The notes beneath the pieces were generated by a model, which had not been told where the DNA came from, made no database searches, and was given only the letters and a program-made list of their open reading frames with translations. The position numbers were made by a program, and so were the translations under genes. Shown here piece after piece: positions 17,506 to 25,832 of a DNA stretch of 64,000 nucleotides (the first letter of the stretch is position 1; each line of letters begins with the position of its first letter). Source of the DNA: DATFTE01 sp963802575 (GTDB lineage: Bacteria; Acidobacteriota; Terriglobia; Terriglobales; Acidobacteriaceae). Location: NCBI GenBank assembly GCA_963802575.1, contig CAWDJF010000007.1:725892-789891 (forward strand), written 5' to 3'.

Positions 17506-17721
17506 ATGAAATGCTTGTTCGGAATTGGATTAGTGGTTCTGTTCGTGGGAATTTTTTCATTTTTTTTCCCCTTCCCGCATAGCGAAAATCACGGCGTGAA
17601 GGTAGGCGGAGCAAACTTGAATGTGAAGACCCAAGACAGCCAACCGATTCCCCCTCTCGTGAGTGGGGCGCTGGTGGCAGCCGGTGCTGTGATAATGATT
17701 GCCGGGGCGCGAAAGGGCTAG
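17506..17721 (+). CDS. Small membrane protein, tandem paralogue B
   Basis: This 71-aa protein begins at ATG 17506, preceded by TTGGAGG just as in the upstream copy, so I prefer it over the start at 17491. It has helices MKCLFGIGLVVLFVGIFSFF and VSGALVAAGAVIMIAGARKG, with the loop PFPHSENHGVKVGGANLNVK between. It is the same length as paralogue A, with the strongest conservation in the first helix, the loop core and the second helix. Function is unknown. Confidence 0.75.
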   Translation: MKCLFGIGLVVLFVGIFSFFFPFPHSENHGVKVGGANLNVKTQDSQPIPPLVSGALVAAGAVIMIAGARKG

Positions 17722-17730
17722 AAAATCTTC

Positions 17731-17859
17731 GCCACGGATTCGCGCGGATCTTCACACGGATGTTCCTGGAGCCTTGAAGATCGATCTATGAGAATCTGCG
17801 AAATCCGCGGCGACGAAAAAGAAAAGAGCCACGGGCGTACACGGATCAGCACGGAGAAG
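17731..17859. repeat. Two GCCACGG-word repeats after the tandem paralogues
   Basis: 17731-17763 and 17827-17859 each carry GCCACGG followed by CGGAT/CACGG words related to 17053-17086. No gene is evident between 17722 and 17923. Confidence 0.5.
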
Positions 17860-17923
17860 AAATATGAATTAAGAAGTCCGTGAGTATCCGCGTACGTCCG
17901 TCGCTCGGTTTTTCTGACGCGCC

Positions 17924-18355
17924 TTACTTGGCTGCCTGCTCCACGGCTTTCTGCAACTGTGTCATTAACGGTGTCTCGCCCTGCTGCAGGCCGTCGCGTC
18001 CCATGGCACGCCACAAGTAGGTCGATCCCTTCAAGCGCGCGTCATAGACCGCAAGCACATCTTCGGAGGGCCGCGACTGCACGGCCAGAATCATGTCGGC
18101 CTGGTCGGGCCGGTAGACCACGATGTAATGTCCCCAACGCTGGATCGCGTCCTGCACTGCCGAGATCGCCTGGCGATCTTCTGGCAACAGGTTGATGTTG
18201 AACTGTCTGCCGTCGTAGGCCGTGACATAGACGTAGCGCGCATTATTCAACGTTTTCGGAAATGGCTGAATCTTTGGGGCTTGCGCGTCAGGCGGCGCGG
18301 CAAAGGCCGATCCCGCCAGTAACAACAACGCCAACACACTGTAAAGTCTTTTCAA
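17924..18355 (-). CDS. Secreted hypothetical protein
   Basis: This 143-aa protein starts at TTG 18355 with GAGAGG upstream. It has a signal peptide (KRLYSVLALLLLAGSAFAAPP). The mature part is a compact alpha/beta domain: ARYVYVTAYDGRQFNINLLP, EDRQAISAVQDAIQRWGHY, YRPDQADMILAVQSRPSED and a C-terminal amphipathic helix. I do not recognise a family, and there is no catalytic motif or obvious partner. The next 271 bases to 18626 hold nothing I can name. Confidence 0.7.
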   Translation of the reverse strand: MKRLYSVLALLLLAGSAFAAPPDAQAPKIQPFPKTLNNARYVYVTAYDGRQFNINLLPEDRQAISAVQDAIQRWGHYIVVYRPDQADMILAVQSRPSEDVLAVYDARLKGSTYLWRAMGRDGLQQGETPLMTQLQKAVEQAAK

Positions 18356-18626
18356 GCGAAGCCTCTCTTTCCAGGTAAGTAATTAGATGGCGGAAGGAGG
18401 GGTTTGGATGTAAGTTGTTTGCCCAAGCCGGGAGCGCCGCGAGGTGTAACTGCTGGCTATTATTGACGCGTATCGGAATGCTTAAAGGTTTGAGCTTCGA
18501 TGGATTCTTCGCGCCGCGGCCGATTGGAGCAGCAGGGCCGTAATGACGGTACACTTCATGAATGAGAGCTGCAAAATTTACCTCTGTTTGTCGGCGCGAT
18601 TGAAATCGTGCCCTTCCCGAAATTGA

Positions 18627-20600
18627 CTACATGACGCTCGGCACTGTAATGCCCATCACCCCTAGCGCGCGGATCAGTTCGCGGCGGACTACGGCCGCTG
18701 TGGCCAGCAGGAATTTCTTCCGGGCTTCGTCGGATTCGCTGAGGATTGGATGACGGTGATAGAAAGCGTTAAAGAGCTGTGCTAACTGGAACGCGTGCTT
18801 GGCGACATAGGCGGGTTCGGTTGTCGAGATGGCCTGATCAATGATGTAAGAGGTTTTCGAGGAGGCGAGCCAGAGTTCCCAGATCTCATCGTTGCCGGTC
18901 AGATATTTTGCGAAGTCGATGCTTTCGGCGGAAAACCTTTCTGGATCGATGTCTCCTTTTCGGAAAATATTCGTCGCGCGGACGACGGCGTATTGCGCGT
19001 AGGGTCCGGTGTCTCCTTCAAAGCTAAGCGCGTCTTTGAAATCGAAAGCAATCACTGAGGGCTTGGTGTACTTCAACATGAAGTAACGCAGCGCGCCGAC
19101 AGCGATCTGAATGGCGATCTTCTGGCGCGCGTGTTCGTGCAGCTCGACGTTGCGGGAGTCGACTTCTTTTTTGGCGGAGGCGATGAGCGTATCGAGCAGG
19201 TCGTCTGCTTTGACGCCGAAGCCTTTGCGTCCGGAGACCTCGATGTAGCTGCGGCCTTTGTCTTCGTCGGAGAGGTGATATCCCAACTCGGCGGCGCAGC
19301 GCGGAGTGAGCGCCACCATCTCATAGGAGAAGTGCGTGTAGTGATCGGCTTGCGAGTTGTATCCCAGGCCACGCAGCGCTTCGATCACCGTGTTTTGCGC
19401 TTCAGACTGACGAGCGTCGATGACGTTGTAGATTTCGCTGACATTGCCGAAGTGCGGATGGTCGGGCTCCCCTTCCATGGCCGAGATCCAGCATTCATGC
19501 TGGTTGGGATAGCGGTAGAACTCTTTGTATTCGAAATCTTTGCCTAGGACGCCGAACTTCCACATGTGGTAGGCAATGTCTTTGCCCACGTAGCCAACCG
19601 TGCCGTTGGAACGGACGATGACTTTCTGATCTTCTTCTAAGATTTGTTGAGCTTCCGCCGACGAGGCGTCCGCGGCTACGTGAGTTGTGCCGGTTCCCGC
19701 TCTCCGCATGACCCAGCAGCCTTTGTTTTTGCCATCGCTCTCGAACGTCAGCACGCCGGCGGCTTTCAATTTTTCAAAGGCGGCGTCCCAGAAATGCAGA
19801 TGCAGGATCTCGCTTTCGCGCGGGAGGAAGTCATATTCGATGTCGAGGCGGTCCATGGTTTCGAGATGGCGGCGGAGGACTGCAGTCGAGATGAGATCGG
19901 CGATGGCCGCGGTTTCATTGCTTCCCTGCTCGATGGCATGAAGTGTATCAAGGCGCGCCTTGCGATTTTCCTTGTCGAGTTCATACCACTGCGAGACGCG
20001 GGCGTAGAGATCCCAGCAGTAGTAGTCAAAGCGCGGCTGGCGGCTAAGTTCTTCGATCTCGTCCCATTGCTTTTTTTCGATGTGGAGGAAACCGACGATC
20101 ACGTCGGCGACTTGCACTCCAGTGTTGTCGATGTAGTTCTGTACGTCGACGTCGCGTCCGGCAAAACGGAGCATGCGGACGAAAGTGTCGCCGAGAATGG
20201 CGTTGCGCAAGTGTCCGATGTGCGCGGCCTTGTTGGGATTGATGCTGGAGTGCTCGACCAGAATCTTGCCGGCGGGCAGGTCGACCTGGGGCTTTTCGTC
20301 GGCAGCAAGTGCGGCGGCGACGACGCCGCGATCGACGCGGGCATTGATGTATCCCGCGCCGGCGAGTTCCAGCTTTTCAAAACCTTCGATGGGGCCGATG
20401 CCGGCGACGATCTCTTCGGCGATTTTGCGCGGAGCCTTTCTTAGCTTCTTGGCAAGTTCGAAGGCGAGGGGGAGCGCGTACTCCCCCAGTTCGACTTTCG
20501 GCGGTTGTTCGATGACGATGCGGGGCAAGTCGAAATCGTAGGTGCGGCGCAGGAAATCGCGCACCTGCTGGGCAAGACGGCGTTCGAGATGACGATACAA
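18627..20600 (-). CDS. argS: Arginyl-tRNA synthetase
   Basis: This 657-aa class I aminoacyl-tRNA synthetase charges tRNA-Arg. The N-terminal Add-1 domain (about 1-110) precedes the active site EHSSINPNKAAHIGHLRNAI, with the HIGH motif at about residue 125. The catalytic core includes QNYIDNTGVQVADV and YVGKDIAYHMWKFG. The DALR anticodon-binding domain closes the protein (DTGPYAQYAVVRATNIF ... FNAFYHRHPILSE). The start is TTG 20600, with GAGG seven bases upstream. Length is slightly above the usual 550-600 aa. It is divergent from larC. Confidence 0.96.
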   Translation of the reverse strand: MYRHLERRLAQQVRDFLRRTYDFDLPRIVIEQPPKVELGEYALPLAFELAKKLRKAPRKIAEEIVAGIGPIEGFEKLELAGAGYINARVDRGVVAAALAADEKPQVDLPAGKILVEHSSINPNKAAHIGHLRNAILGDTFVRMLRFAGRDVDVQNYIDNTGVQVADVIVGFLHIEKKQWDEIEELSRQPRFDYYCWDLYARVSQWYELDKENRKARLDTLHAIEQGSNETAAIADLISTAVLRRHLETMDRLDIEYDFLPRESEILHLHFWDAAFEKLKAAGVLTFESDGKNKGCWVMRRAGTGTTHVAADASSAEAQQILEEDQKVIVRSNGTVGYVGKDIAYHMWKFGVLGKDFEYKEFYRYPNQHECWISAMEGEPDHPHFGNVSEIYNVIDARQSEAQNTVIEALRGLGYNSQADHYTHFSYEMVALTPRCAAELGYHLSDEDKGRSYIEVSGRKGFGVKADDLLDTLIASAKKEVDSRNVELHEHARQKIAIQIAVGALRYFMLKYTKPSVIAFDFKDALSFEGDTGPYAQYAVVRATNIFRKGDIDPERFSAESIDFAKYLTGNDEIWELWLASSKTSYIIDQAISTTEPAYVAKHAFQLAQLFNAFYHRHPILSESDEARKKFLLATAAVVRRELIRALGVMGITVPSVM

Positions 20601-20703
20601 AGAGGGCCTCTAAACTGTTGAAGAAAAGAGTGATTGTAGCAGAGGAGCGCGAGGCGAAGGTTTGACGGGGGTGATGGGGTTCCCTATGATGAAAAAACCC
20701 TTT

Positions 20704-20796
20704 CGTCGTTGGTCGTTCGTCGTTGGTCGTTGGCCAAAAGCAAAAGCCTTAGGGCCAGCGGTTTGCCAACGACCAACGACCAAAGACAACGACCTC
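20704..20796. repeat. GTCGTTGGTC-word inverted repeat before larC
   Basis: Stuttered GTCGTTGGTCGTTC words (20704-20737) face inverted CCAACGACCAACGACC words (20764-20796) and would form a long imperfect hairpin. The larC start codon follows two bases later, so the hairpin would sit in the leader. Relatives lie at 24257-24335, 26825-26856/26993-27015 and 48418-48447. Confidence 0.65.
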
Positions 20797-20797
20797 T

Positions 20798-22117
20798 ATG
20801 CGTTTAGCGTATCTCGATTGTTTTTCCGGCATGAGCGGCGACATGTTCCTCGGCGCCCTGGTAGATGCCGGAGTGTCTGCGGAGTTGCTGGAGCGGACGG
20901 TTGCCGCGCTAGATATCGGCGCGCGGCTTGAGATTTCGCGAGTGACGCGGGCGGGGATTTCGGCTACGAAGGTCGATGTGTATGCGCACGGGGAGAAGGA
21001 TTTGCCGCGGGAGGTGTACTGGAGCGGGCGTCAGACCTCGGACCTCGGACCTCAGGGACATCATCATGATCATGGGCATTCTCACGACCGCCAACATTCA
21101 CATGGTGCTGGCGTTTCGCGGGCGGGGGCGCCCGCGCCACATCATGAGCACGAGCGGGGGTTGAACGAGATTCGCCGGATTATTTCTTCGGCTGCGATCA
21201 GTGACCGGGCTAAGACTACCGCGATTGCGATCTTTGAAAACCTGGGGGCGGCTGAGGCGAAGATTCATGACTCCGATATCGAGAGCGTTCACTTCCACGA
21301 AGTCGGGGCCGTCGATGCGATGGTCGACATCGTTTGTGCTTCGGTTGGGGCCGAGGCGCTGGCCGTCGATGAGATTGTCTGCTCTCCTCTCAATGTCGGT
21401 GGCGGAACTGTCCAGTGTGCGCATGGAACTTTGCCAGTGCCCGCTCCGGCTACGCTCGAGTTGTTGAAGGATGCTCCCATTTATTCTTCGGGTTTGCTGG
21501 TGGAACTGGTGACGCCGACCGGGGCAGCCATTGTGAAGACTTTGTCGAAGCGCTTTGCGTCGTTTCCGGAGATGAAAGTGGAGAAGATCGGATACGGGGC
21601 GGGGACGCGCGATTTTCCCGGGCAGGCGAATGTGGTGCGGTTGACGGTTGGAGAGGCGCAGACGGCACTGAAGGTTTCCGAAGAAATGATCACCGTGCTG
21701 GAGGCGAATCTCGACGATTTGAATCCGCAGGTGTTTGGGTATGTGATGGATCGCGCGCTCGAAGAAGGGGCGCTGGATGTTTTCGGCGTGCCGGTGCAGA
21801 TGAAGAAGAGCCGTCCGGGGATGGTGCTGACGGTGTTGTGCCGTCTTGAGGATGCGGCGAAGTTGACACAACTTCTCTTCACTGAGACTTCGACCCTTGG
21901 AGTGCGGCGACGCGAGGAGCGACGGCAGGCTTTGGCGCGGAAGTGGGTCACCGTGGCGACTGAGTGGGGGGACGTACGGTTGAAGATTGCCAGCATGAAC
22001 GGGACTGTCACCAACTACGCGCCCGAATATGAAGACTGCAAGAAGATCGCGGTGGAGCATCGGGTGCCTTTGAAGGCCGTGATGCAGGCGGCGATGGCGA
22101 AAATGATTTTGGATTGA
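20798..22117 (+). CDS. larC: LarC-type nickel insertion protein (pyridinium bisthiocarboxylate mononucleotide nickel chelatase)
   Basis: LarC uses CTP to insert nickel into the pincer cofactor of lactate racemase-type enzymes. This 439-aa product is a single uninterrupted frame; in Lactobacillus the gene is split by programmed frameshift. Features are the N-terminal AYLDCFSGMSGDMFLGALVD, a His-rich insertion (GHHHDHGHSHDRQHSHG, about residues 88-103) likely to bind metal, VHFHEVGAVDAMVDIVCA, SPLNVGGGTVQCAHGTLPVP and C-terminal ETSTLGVRRREERRQALAR. No larA, larB or larE lies in the window. The insertion includes a stretch translated from a stuttered GACCTCGGACCTCGGACCTC word at 21031-21059. 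Confidence 0.92.
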   Translation: MRLAYLDCFSGMSGDMFLGALVDAGVSAELLERTVAALDIGARLEISRVTRAGISATKVDVYAHGEKDLPREVYWSGRQTSDLGPQGHHHDHGHSHDRQHSHGAGVSRAGAPAPHHEHERGLNEIRRIISSAAISDRAKTTAIAIFENLGAAEAKIHDSDIESVHFHEVGAVDAMVDIVCASVGAEALAVDEIVCSPLNVGGGTVQCAHGTLPVPAPATLELLKDAPIYSSGLLVELVTPTGAAIVKTLSKRFASFPEMKVEKIGYGAGTRDFPGQANVVRLTVGEAQTALKVSEEMITVLEANLDDLNPQVFGYVMDRALEEGALDVFGVPVQMKKSRPGMVLTVLCRLEDAAKLTQLLFTETSTLGVRRREERRQALARKWVTVATEWGDVRLKIASMNGTVTNYAPEYEDCKKIAVEHRVPLKAVMQAAMAKMILD

Positions 22118-22137
22118 AAGTAGAGGTCAAAAGCATT

Positions 22138-22246
22138 TAACCGCAAAGGTCGCGAAGGTTGCGCAAAGGTCGCAAAGAAAAACAACTGATTAGTCGGATT
22201 TAGAACTTTGGCCGGGTTTCAATCAACAATCGACAATCGAAAATTT
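22138..22246. repeat. CGCAAAGG- and CAATCGACAATC-word repeats before metG
   Basis: 22138-22192 is a run of CGCAAAGGTCGCGAAGG words; relatives are at 25205-25254, 25780-25827 and 44797-44850. 22220-22246 is the reverse-strand form of the TCGATT-word family and abuts the metG start. Confidence 0.6.
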
Positions 22247-22249
22247 CTT

Positions 22250-24253
22250 ATGAGCAAGTTCTACATCACGACTCCTATCTATTACGTCAACGCGCGTCCG
22301 CATATTGGGCACGCGTATACGACCATTGCATGCGACACGATCGCGCGGCGGCAGCGGTTGTTGGGGAATGATACGTACTTCCTTACCGGCACAGATGAGC
22401 ACGGACAGAAGATTGAGCGGGCGGCGCAGGCGGCGGGCAAATCTCCGCAGCAATTGACCGACGAAGTCTCGAAAGAGTTTCGCGCATTGTGGGACCGGAT
22501 GGGGCTGACGTATGACGATTACATCCGCACAACGGAGGAGCGCCATAAGCAAGGCGTGCAGCAACTTTTCCGCGCGATTCGCGACAACGGTTATATCTAC
22601 AAAGGAACTTACACCGGGCAGTACTGCGTGTACGACGAGCTTTATGTGGATGCGACGGAGCCGGGGACGCCGTGTCCGGAGTGTGGGCGTCCGACCGAGA
22701 CCGTGCACGAAGAAAATTACTTCTTCAAGCTTTCGGCGTTTCAGGACAAGTTGCTGAAGCTTTATACGGATCAGCCGGAGTTTATTCGTCCTGAGACGCG
22801 GCGGAATGAAGTGATGTCTTTCGTGAAGTCGGGGCTGCGCGATCTTTCCATCAGCCGCAGCACGTTTTCCTGGGGCATTCCAGTGCCGGACGATCCCAAG
22901 CATGTGATCTATGTGTGGCTCGACGCGCTGGCGAATTACATTACTGCGCTAGGCTACGGGTCTTCAGACACGACGAAGTTCGATAAATATTGGCCCGCCG
23001 ATGTACAGATGATCGGCAAAGAGATCGTGCGCTTTCATTGCGTCTACTGGCCTGCGTTCCTGATGGCGGCGGGCATTCCCTTACCTAAAGGGATTGTGGC
23101 GCACGGATGGCTGTTGTTTGAAGAGAGCAAGATGTCGAAGTCGCGAGGCAATATTGTGCGGGCGGAGACGATTCTCGATGTGCTCGGCAACGATGCGTTG
23201 CGCTATTTCCTGTTGCGCGAAATCGTATTCGGGCAAGATGGATCGTTCTCATTCGATGCGCTGGTGCAACGCTACAACTCCGATCTGGCAAACGGCTTGG
23301 GGAACCTGGCGAGCCGCACGCTGACCATGATCACGCGGTACTTCGGCGGTGAGGTACCGTATCCGTCGGCCACCGCGGCGCGGACCAAAGCGGATGATGC
23401 GATTGCTGAAGTGGCTCGCAAGACCATCGCAGATTCATCAGCGGCCTTCGATCAATTTCAGTTTTCGCGAGGGCTCGAACAGATCTGGTCGTTGGTGGCG
23501 GCGGTGGATAAATATATCGTCGAGAATGAACCTTGGGCGTTGGGCGAAAAGACGGATGAACAGAGCCGGTCGCGGCTGGCGACCGTGCTTTACACCAGCG
23601 CCGAGGCGCTGCGGATTGCGACGGCGCTGGCGCATCCCGTCATCCCAGAAGCAACCGCGAAAATCTGGACGCAGTTGGGATTGGGCGACATCCAGAAGCT
23701 GTCTTTGAAAGATTTGAAGTGGGGACAGCTGCAACTGGGAACGAAGCTGGGCAAGATTGAAGCGGTGTTCCCGCGCGCTGACAAATCGGCGATTGAAAGG
23801 ATGCAGCAGATGGAAGAGCAGGGACGGGCTCCAGTGGCCGCAACCGAGGCGCAACCTGAGCAGAAAGCGGCAGTAACTCCTCCAGTGGCCACGCAAGCAG
23901 TGGCTGCGCCTCCAGCGCCTGGAGATGGCAAGATCACGATTGATGACTTCGCGAAGATCGAGTTGCGCGTAGGCCAGGTGAAAGTGGCGGAGAGAGTTCC
24001 GAAGGCCGACAAGCTCTTACGGCTCGAAGTTGATCTGGGGACCGAAGTGCGGCAGGTGCTGGCGGGGATTGCGGAGTCGTATGCGCCGGAGACCTTGATT
24101 GGGCGGAAGGTTGTTATCGTCGCGAATCTGGCTCCGAGAAAGCTGCGCGGTTTGGAATCGAATGGAATGATCGTAGCGGCGTCGCCCGAGGGTGGGAAGG
24201 CGATCCTGGCGGGGTTTCTGGAAGATGTGCCGGTGGGAACGAGGCTGAAGTAG
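22250..24253 (+). CDS. metG: Methionyl-tRNA synthetase with C-terminal tRNA-binding domain
   Basis: ATG 22250 starts the family sequence MSKFYITTPIYYVNARPHIG (667 aa). It is a class I synthetase charging tRNA-Met. The HIGH motif is at the extreme N-terminus, a CPECGRPTE zinc-knuckle Cys pair is near residue 143, and KMSKSRGNIV is near 294. An anticodon-binding helical region follows, then an Ala/Pro-rich linker. An EMAP/Trbp111-type tRNA-binding domain closes the protein (ITIDDFAKIELRVGQVKVAE ... GRKVVIVANLAPRKLRGLES). The start is preceded by repeat sequence and lacks a clear ribosome site. Confidence 0.97.
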   Translation: MSKFYITTPIYYVNARPHIGHAYTTIACDTIARRQRLLGNDTYFLTGTDEHGQKIERAAQAAGKSPQQLTDEVSKEFRALWDRMGLTYDDYIRTTEERHKQGVQQLFRAIRDNGYIYKGTYTGQYCVYDELYVDATEPGTPCPECGRPTETVHEENYFFKLSAFQDKLLKLYTDQPEFIRPETRRNEVMSFVKSGLRDLSISRSTFSWGIPVPDDPKHVIYVWLDALANYITALGYGSSDTTKFDKYWPADVQMIGKEIVRFHCVYWPAFLMAAGIPLPKGIVAHGWLLFEESKMSKSRGNIVRAETILDVLGNDALRYFLLREIVFGQDGSFSFDALVQRYNSDLANGLGNLASRTLTMITRYFGGEVPYPSATAARTKADDAIAEVARKTIADSSAAFDQFQFSRGLEQIWSLVAAVDKYIVENEPWALGEKTDEQSRSRLATVLYTSAEALRIATALAHPVIPEATAKIWTQLGLGDIQKLSLKDLKWGQLQLGTKLGKIEAVFPRADKSAIERMQQMEEQGRAPVAATEAQPEQKAAVTPPVATQAVAAPPAPGDGKITIDDFAKIELRVGQVKVAERVPKADKLLRLEVDLGTEVRQVLAGIAESYAPETLIGRKVVIVANLAPRKLRGLESNGMIVAASPEGGKAILAGFLEDVPVGTRLK

Positions 24254-24256
24254 ATC

Positions 24257-24335
24257 AGTCGTTGGTCTTTGGTCGTTGGTCGTTAGTCAAAACGACCTGG
24301 GTTTGGCCACCGACCAACGACGAACGACCAATGAC
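24257..24335. repeat. GTCGTTGGTC-word inverted repeat between metG and tatD
   Basis: The left arm has stuttered GTCGTTGGTCTTTGGTCG words; the right arm has inverted CCGACCAACGACGAACGACC words. It fills the entire metG-tatD gap and would fold into a hairpin that ends at the tatD start. Confidence 0.65.
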
Positions 24336-24336
24336 T

Positions 24337-25149
24337 ATGTTCGTAGATTCTCATGCGCATCTCGATGGCAAGCAGTTTGACGCGGACCGCGAAGCCGTTA
24401 TTGCGCGAGCGCGGGAGGCTGGCGTTGGCACGATTGTTGCCATCGGGAATGGCGATGGGCCAGAAGATTGCGATTGCGCGATCCGGTTGGCCGAAAAGTA
24501 TGACTTTATTTATGCGACGCTGGGAATTCATCCACATGAAGCGGCTTTAGCGACCGATGCGGCCTACGAGAAGATGCGAGAGTGGGCGAAGCATCCCAAG
24601 GTGATCGCTTGGGGCGAGATTGGGTTGGATTATTTTTACGATCACTCGCCTCGCGATGTTCAGAAGCAAGTGTTCGTGCGGCAGATGGAGTTAGCGAAAG
24701 AAGCGAAGCTGCCGATCGTGATTCACTGCCGTCCGTCGAATAACGGCGAAGACGCGTGGGAGGATTGTCTGGGGCTGATTCGCGAACAATGGGCGCTGAG
24801 CGGACTGGGTGGCGTCTTGCATTGTTTTACCGGGGCGTGGGATCACGCGCGGCGCGCGCTCGACATGGGATTCATGATTTCCTTCGCGGGAAATGTGACG
24901 TTTCCAAAGGCGCAAACCATTCGCGATGCCGCGAAAGAAGTTCCCCCGGAGCGGATGTTGATTGAGACGGATTGTCCTTATCTGGCTCCCGTTCCGAATC
25001 GAGGAAAGCGGAACGAACCAGCCTTTGTGCGGGAAACAGCCCGCCAGTTGGGCGAATTACGTGACTTGTCGGCGGAGGAGATCGGCGCACAGACCACGCA
25101 AAACTTTCATAAGTTCTTTTCACTTCACGAAAAGGCCAACAGCATTTAG
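24337..25149 (+). CDS. TatD-family metal-dependent hydrolase
   Basis: This 270-aa TIM-barrel hydrolase belongs to the TatD/YcfH DNase group. Metal ligands are visible: FVDSHAHLDG at the start, GEIGLDYFYDHS, IVIHCRPS, VLHCFTGAWDHA and IETDCPYLAPVPNRGKRNEP. I use ATG 24337; ATG 24331 two codons earlier is equally possible, whereas the longer frame from 24262 would be translated repeat. It follows metG on the same strand, an arrangement seen in many bacteria (family knowledge). Confidence 0.92.
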   Translation: MFVDSHAHLDGKQFDADREAVIARAREAGVGTIVAIGNGDGPEDCDCAIRLAEKYDFIYATLGIHPHEAALATDAAYEKMREWAKHPKVIAWGEIGLDYFYDHSPRDVQKQVFVRQMELAKEAKLPIVIHCRPSNNGEDAWEDCLGLIREQWALSGLGGVLHCFTGAWDHARRALDMGFMISFAGNVTFPKAQTIRDAAKEVPPERMLIETDCPYLAPVPNRGKRNEPAFVRETARQLGELRDLSAEEIGAQTTQNFHKFFSLHEKANSI

Positions 25150-25204
25150 TTTGGTATGTGCACCGTTGTTGGGGCGAGCGAATCTAACAGGTATTAAAAA
25201 GCAC

Positions 25205-25254
25205 TTTACCGCAAACGTCGCGAAGACGGCGAAAGCTTAGAGCGCAAGGAAAAG
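25205..25254. repeat. CGCAAA/CGCGAAG-word repeat before yajQ
   Basis: This is a run of degenerate ACCGCAAACGTCGCGAAG words, same family and orientation as 22138-22192. Confidence 0.55.
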
Positions 25255-25275
25255 GAACACTCACGGTTTTTTACC

Positions 25276-25773
25276 ATGCCAGAAAATACTTTTGACATTG
25301 TGAGCAAGATCGATCCCCAGGAAGTGTCGAACGCCATCCAGCAGGCGTTGAAAGAGATCCATACGCGCTTCGACTTGAAAGACTCGAAATCGAACATCGA
25401 ACTCGAGGGCAAAGACGCGATTCTGCTGCACTCGCTCGACGAGTACAAGATGAAAGCCGTCAATGAAATCTTCCAGCAGAAGCTGGTAAAGCGCGGTATT
25501 TCGCTCAAGGGCCTTACCTACGACAAGCTGGAATCGGCGGCCGGCGGAACGGTGAAGCAGAAAATCACGATGCAGCAAGGAGTACCGATCGAGAAGGCGC
25601 GCGAGATCGTGAAGGTGATCAAAGACTCGAAGAAAAAAGTGCAGGCATCGATTCAGGGAGACCTGGTGCGGGTAAGCGGCAAGGATCGTGACAGCTTGCA
25701 GGAGATTATCGCGCTGCTGCGGTCGAAAGATTTTGGGATCGATATGCAGTTTACGAATTACCGGACAAACTAA
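25276..25773 (+). CDS. yajQ: YajQ-family nucleotide-binding protein
   Basis: This 165-aa protein has the YajQ/DUF520 signature throughout: NTFDIVSKIDPQEVSNAIQQ, RFDLKDSKSNIELEG, KQKITMQQGVPIEKAREIVK and the terminal FTNYRTN. Members have two ferredoxin-like repeats; the Xanthomonas homologue binds cyclic di-GMP, but that role here is inference. It lies in a plus-strand run with tatD and the polyprenyl synthase, separated by repeat-filled gaps. Confidence 0.95.
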   Translation: MPENTFDIVSKIDPQEVSNAIQQALKEIHTRFDLKDSKSNIELEGKDAILLHSLDEYKMKAVNEIFQQKLVKRGISLKGLTYDKLESAAGGTVKQKITMQQGVPIEKAREIVKVIKDSKKKVQASIQGDLVRVSGKDRDSLQEIIALLRSKDFGIDMQFTNYRTN

Positions 25774-25779
25774 AAGCTT

Positions 25780-25827
25780 TTGACCGCAAAGGACGCAAAG
25801 AACATCCCCAAAGGACGCGAAGAAAAC
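25780..25827. repeat. CGCAAAGGACGC-word repeat before the polyprenyl synthase
   Basis: This is a run of CGCAAAGGACGCAAAG / AAAGGACGCGAAG words that ends six bases before the TTG start of the next gene. Confidence 0.55.
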
Positions 25828-25832
25828 CTATT

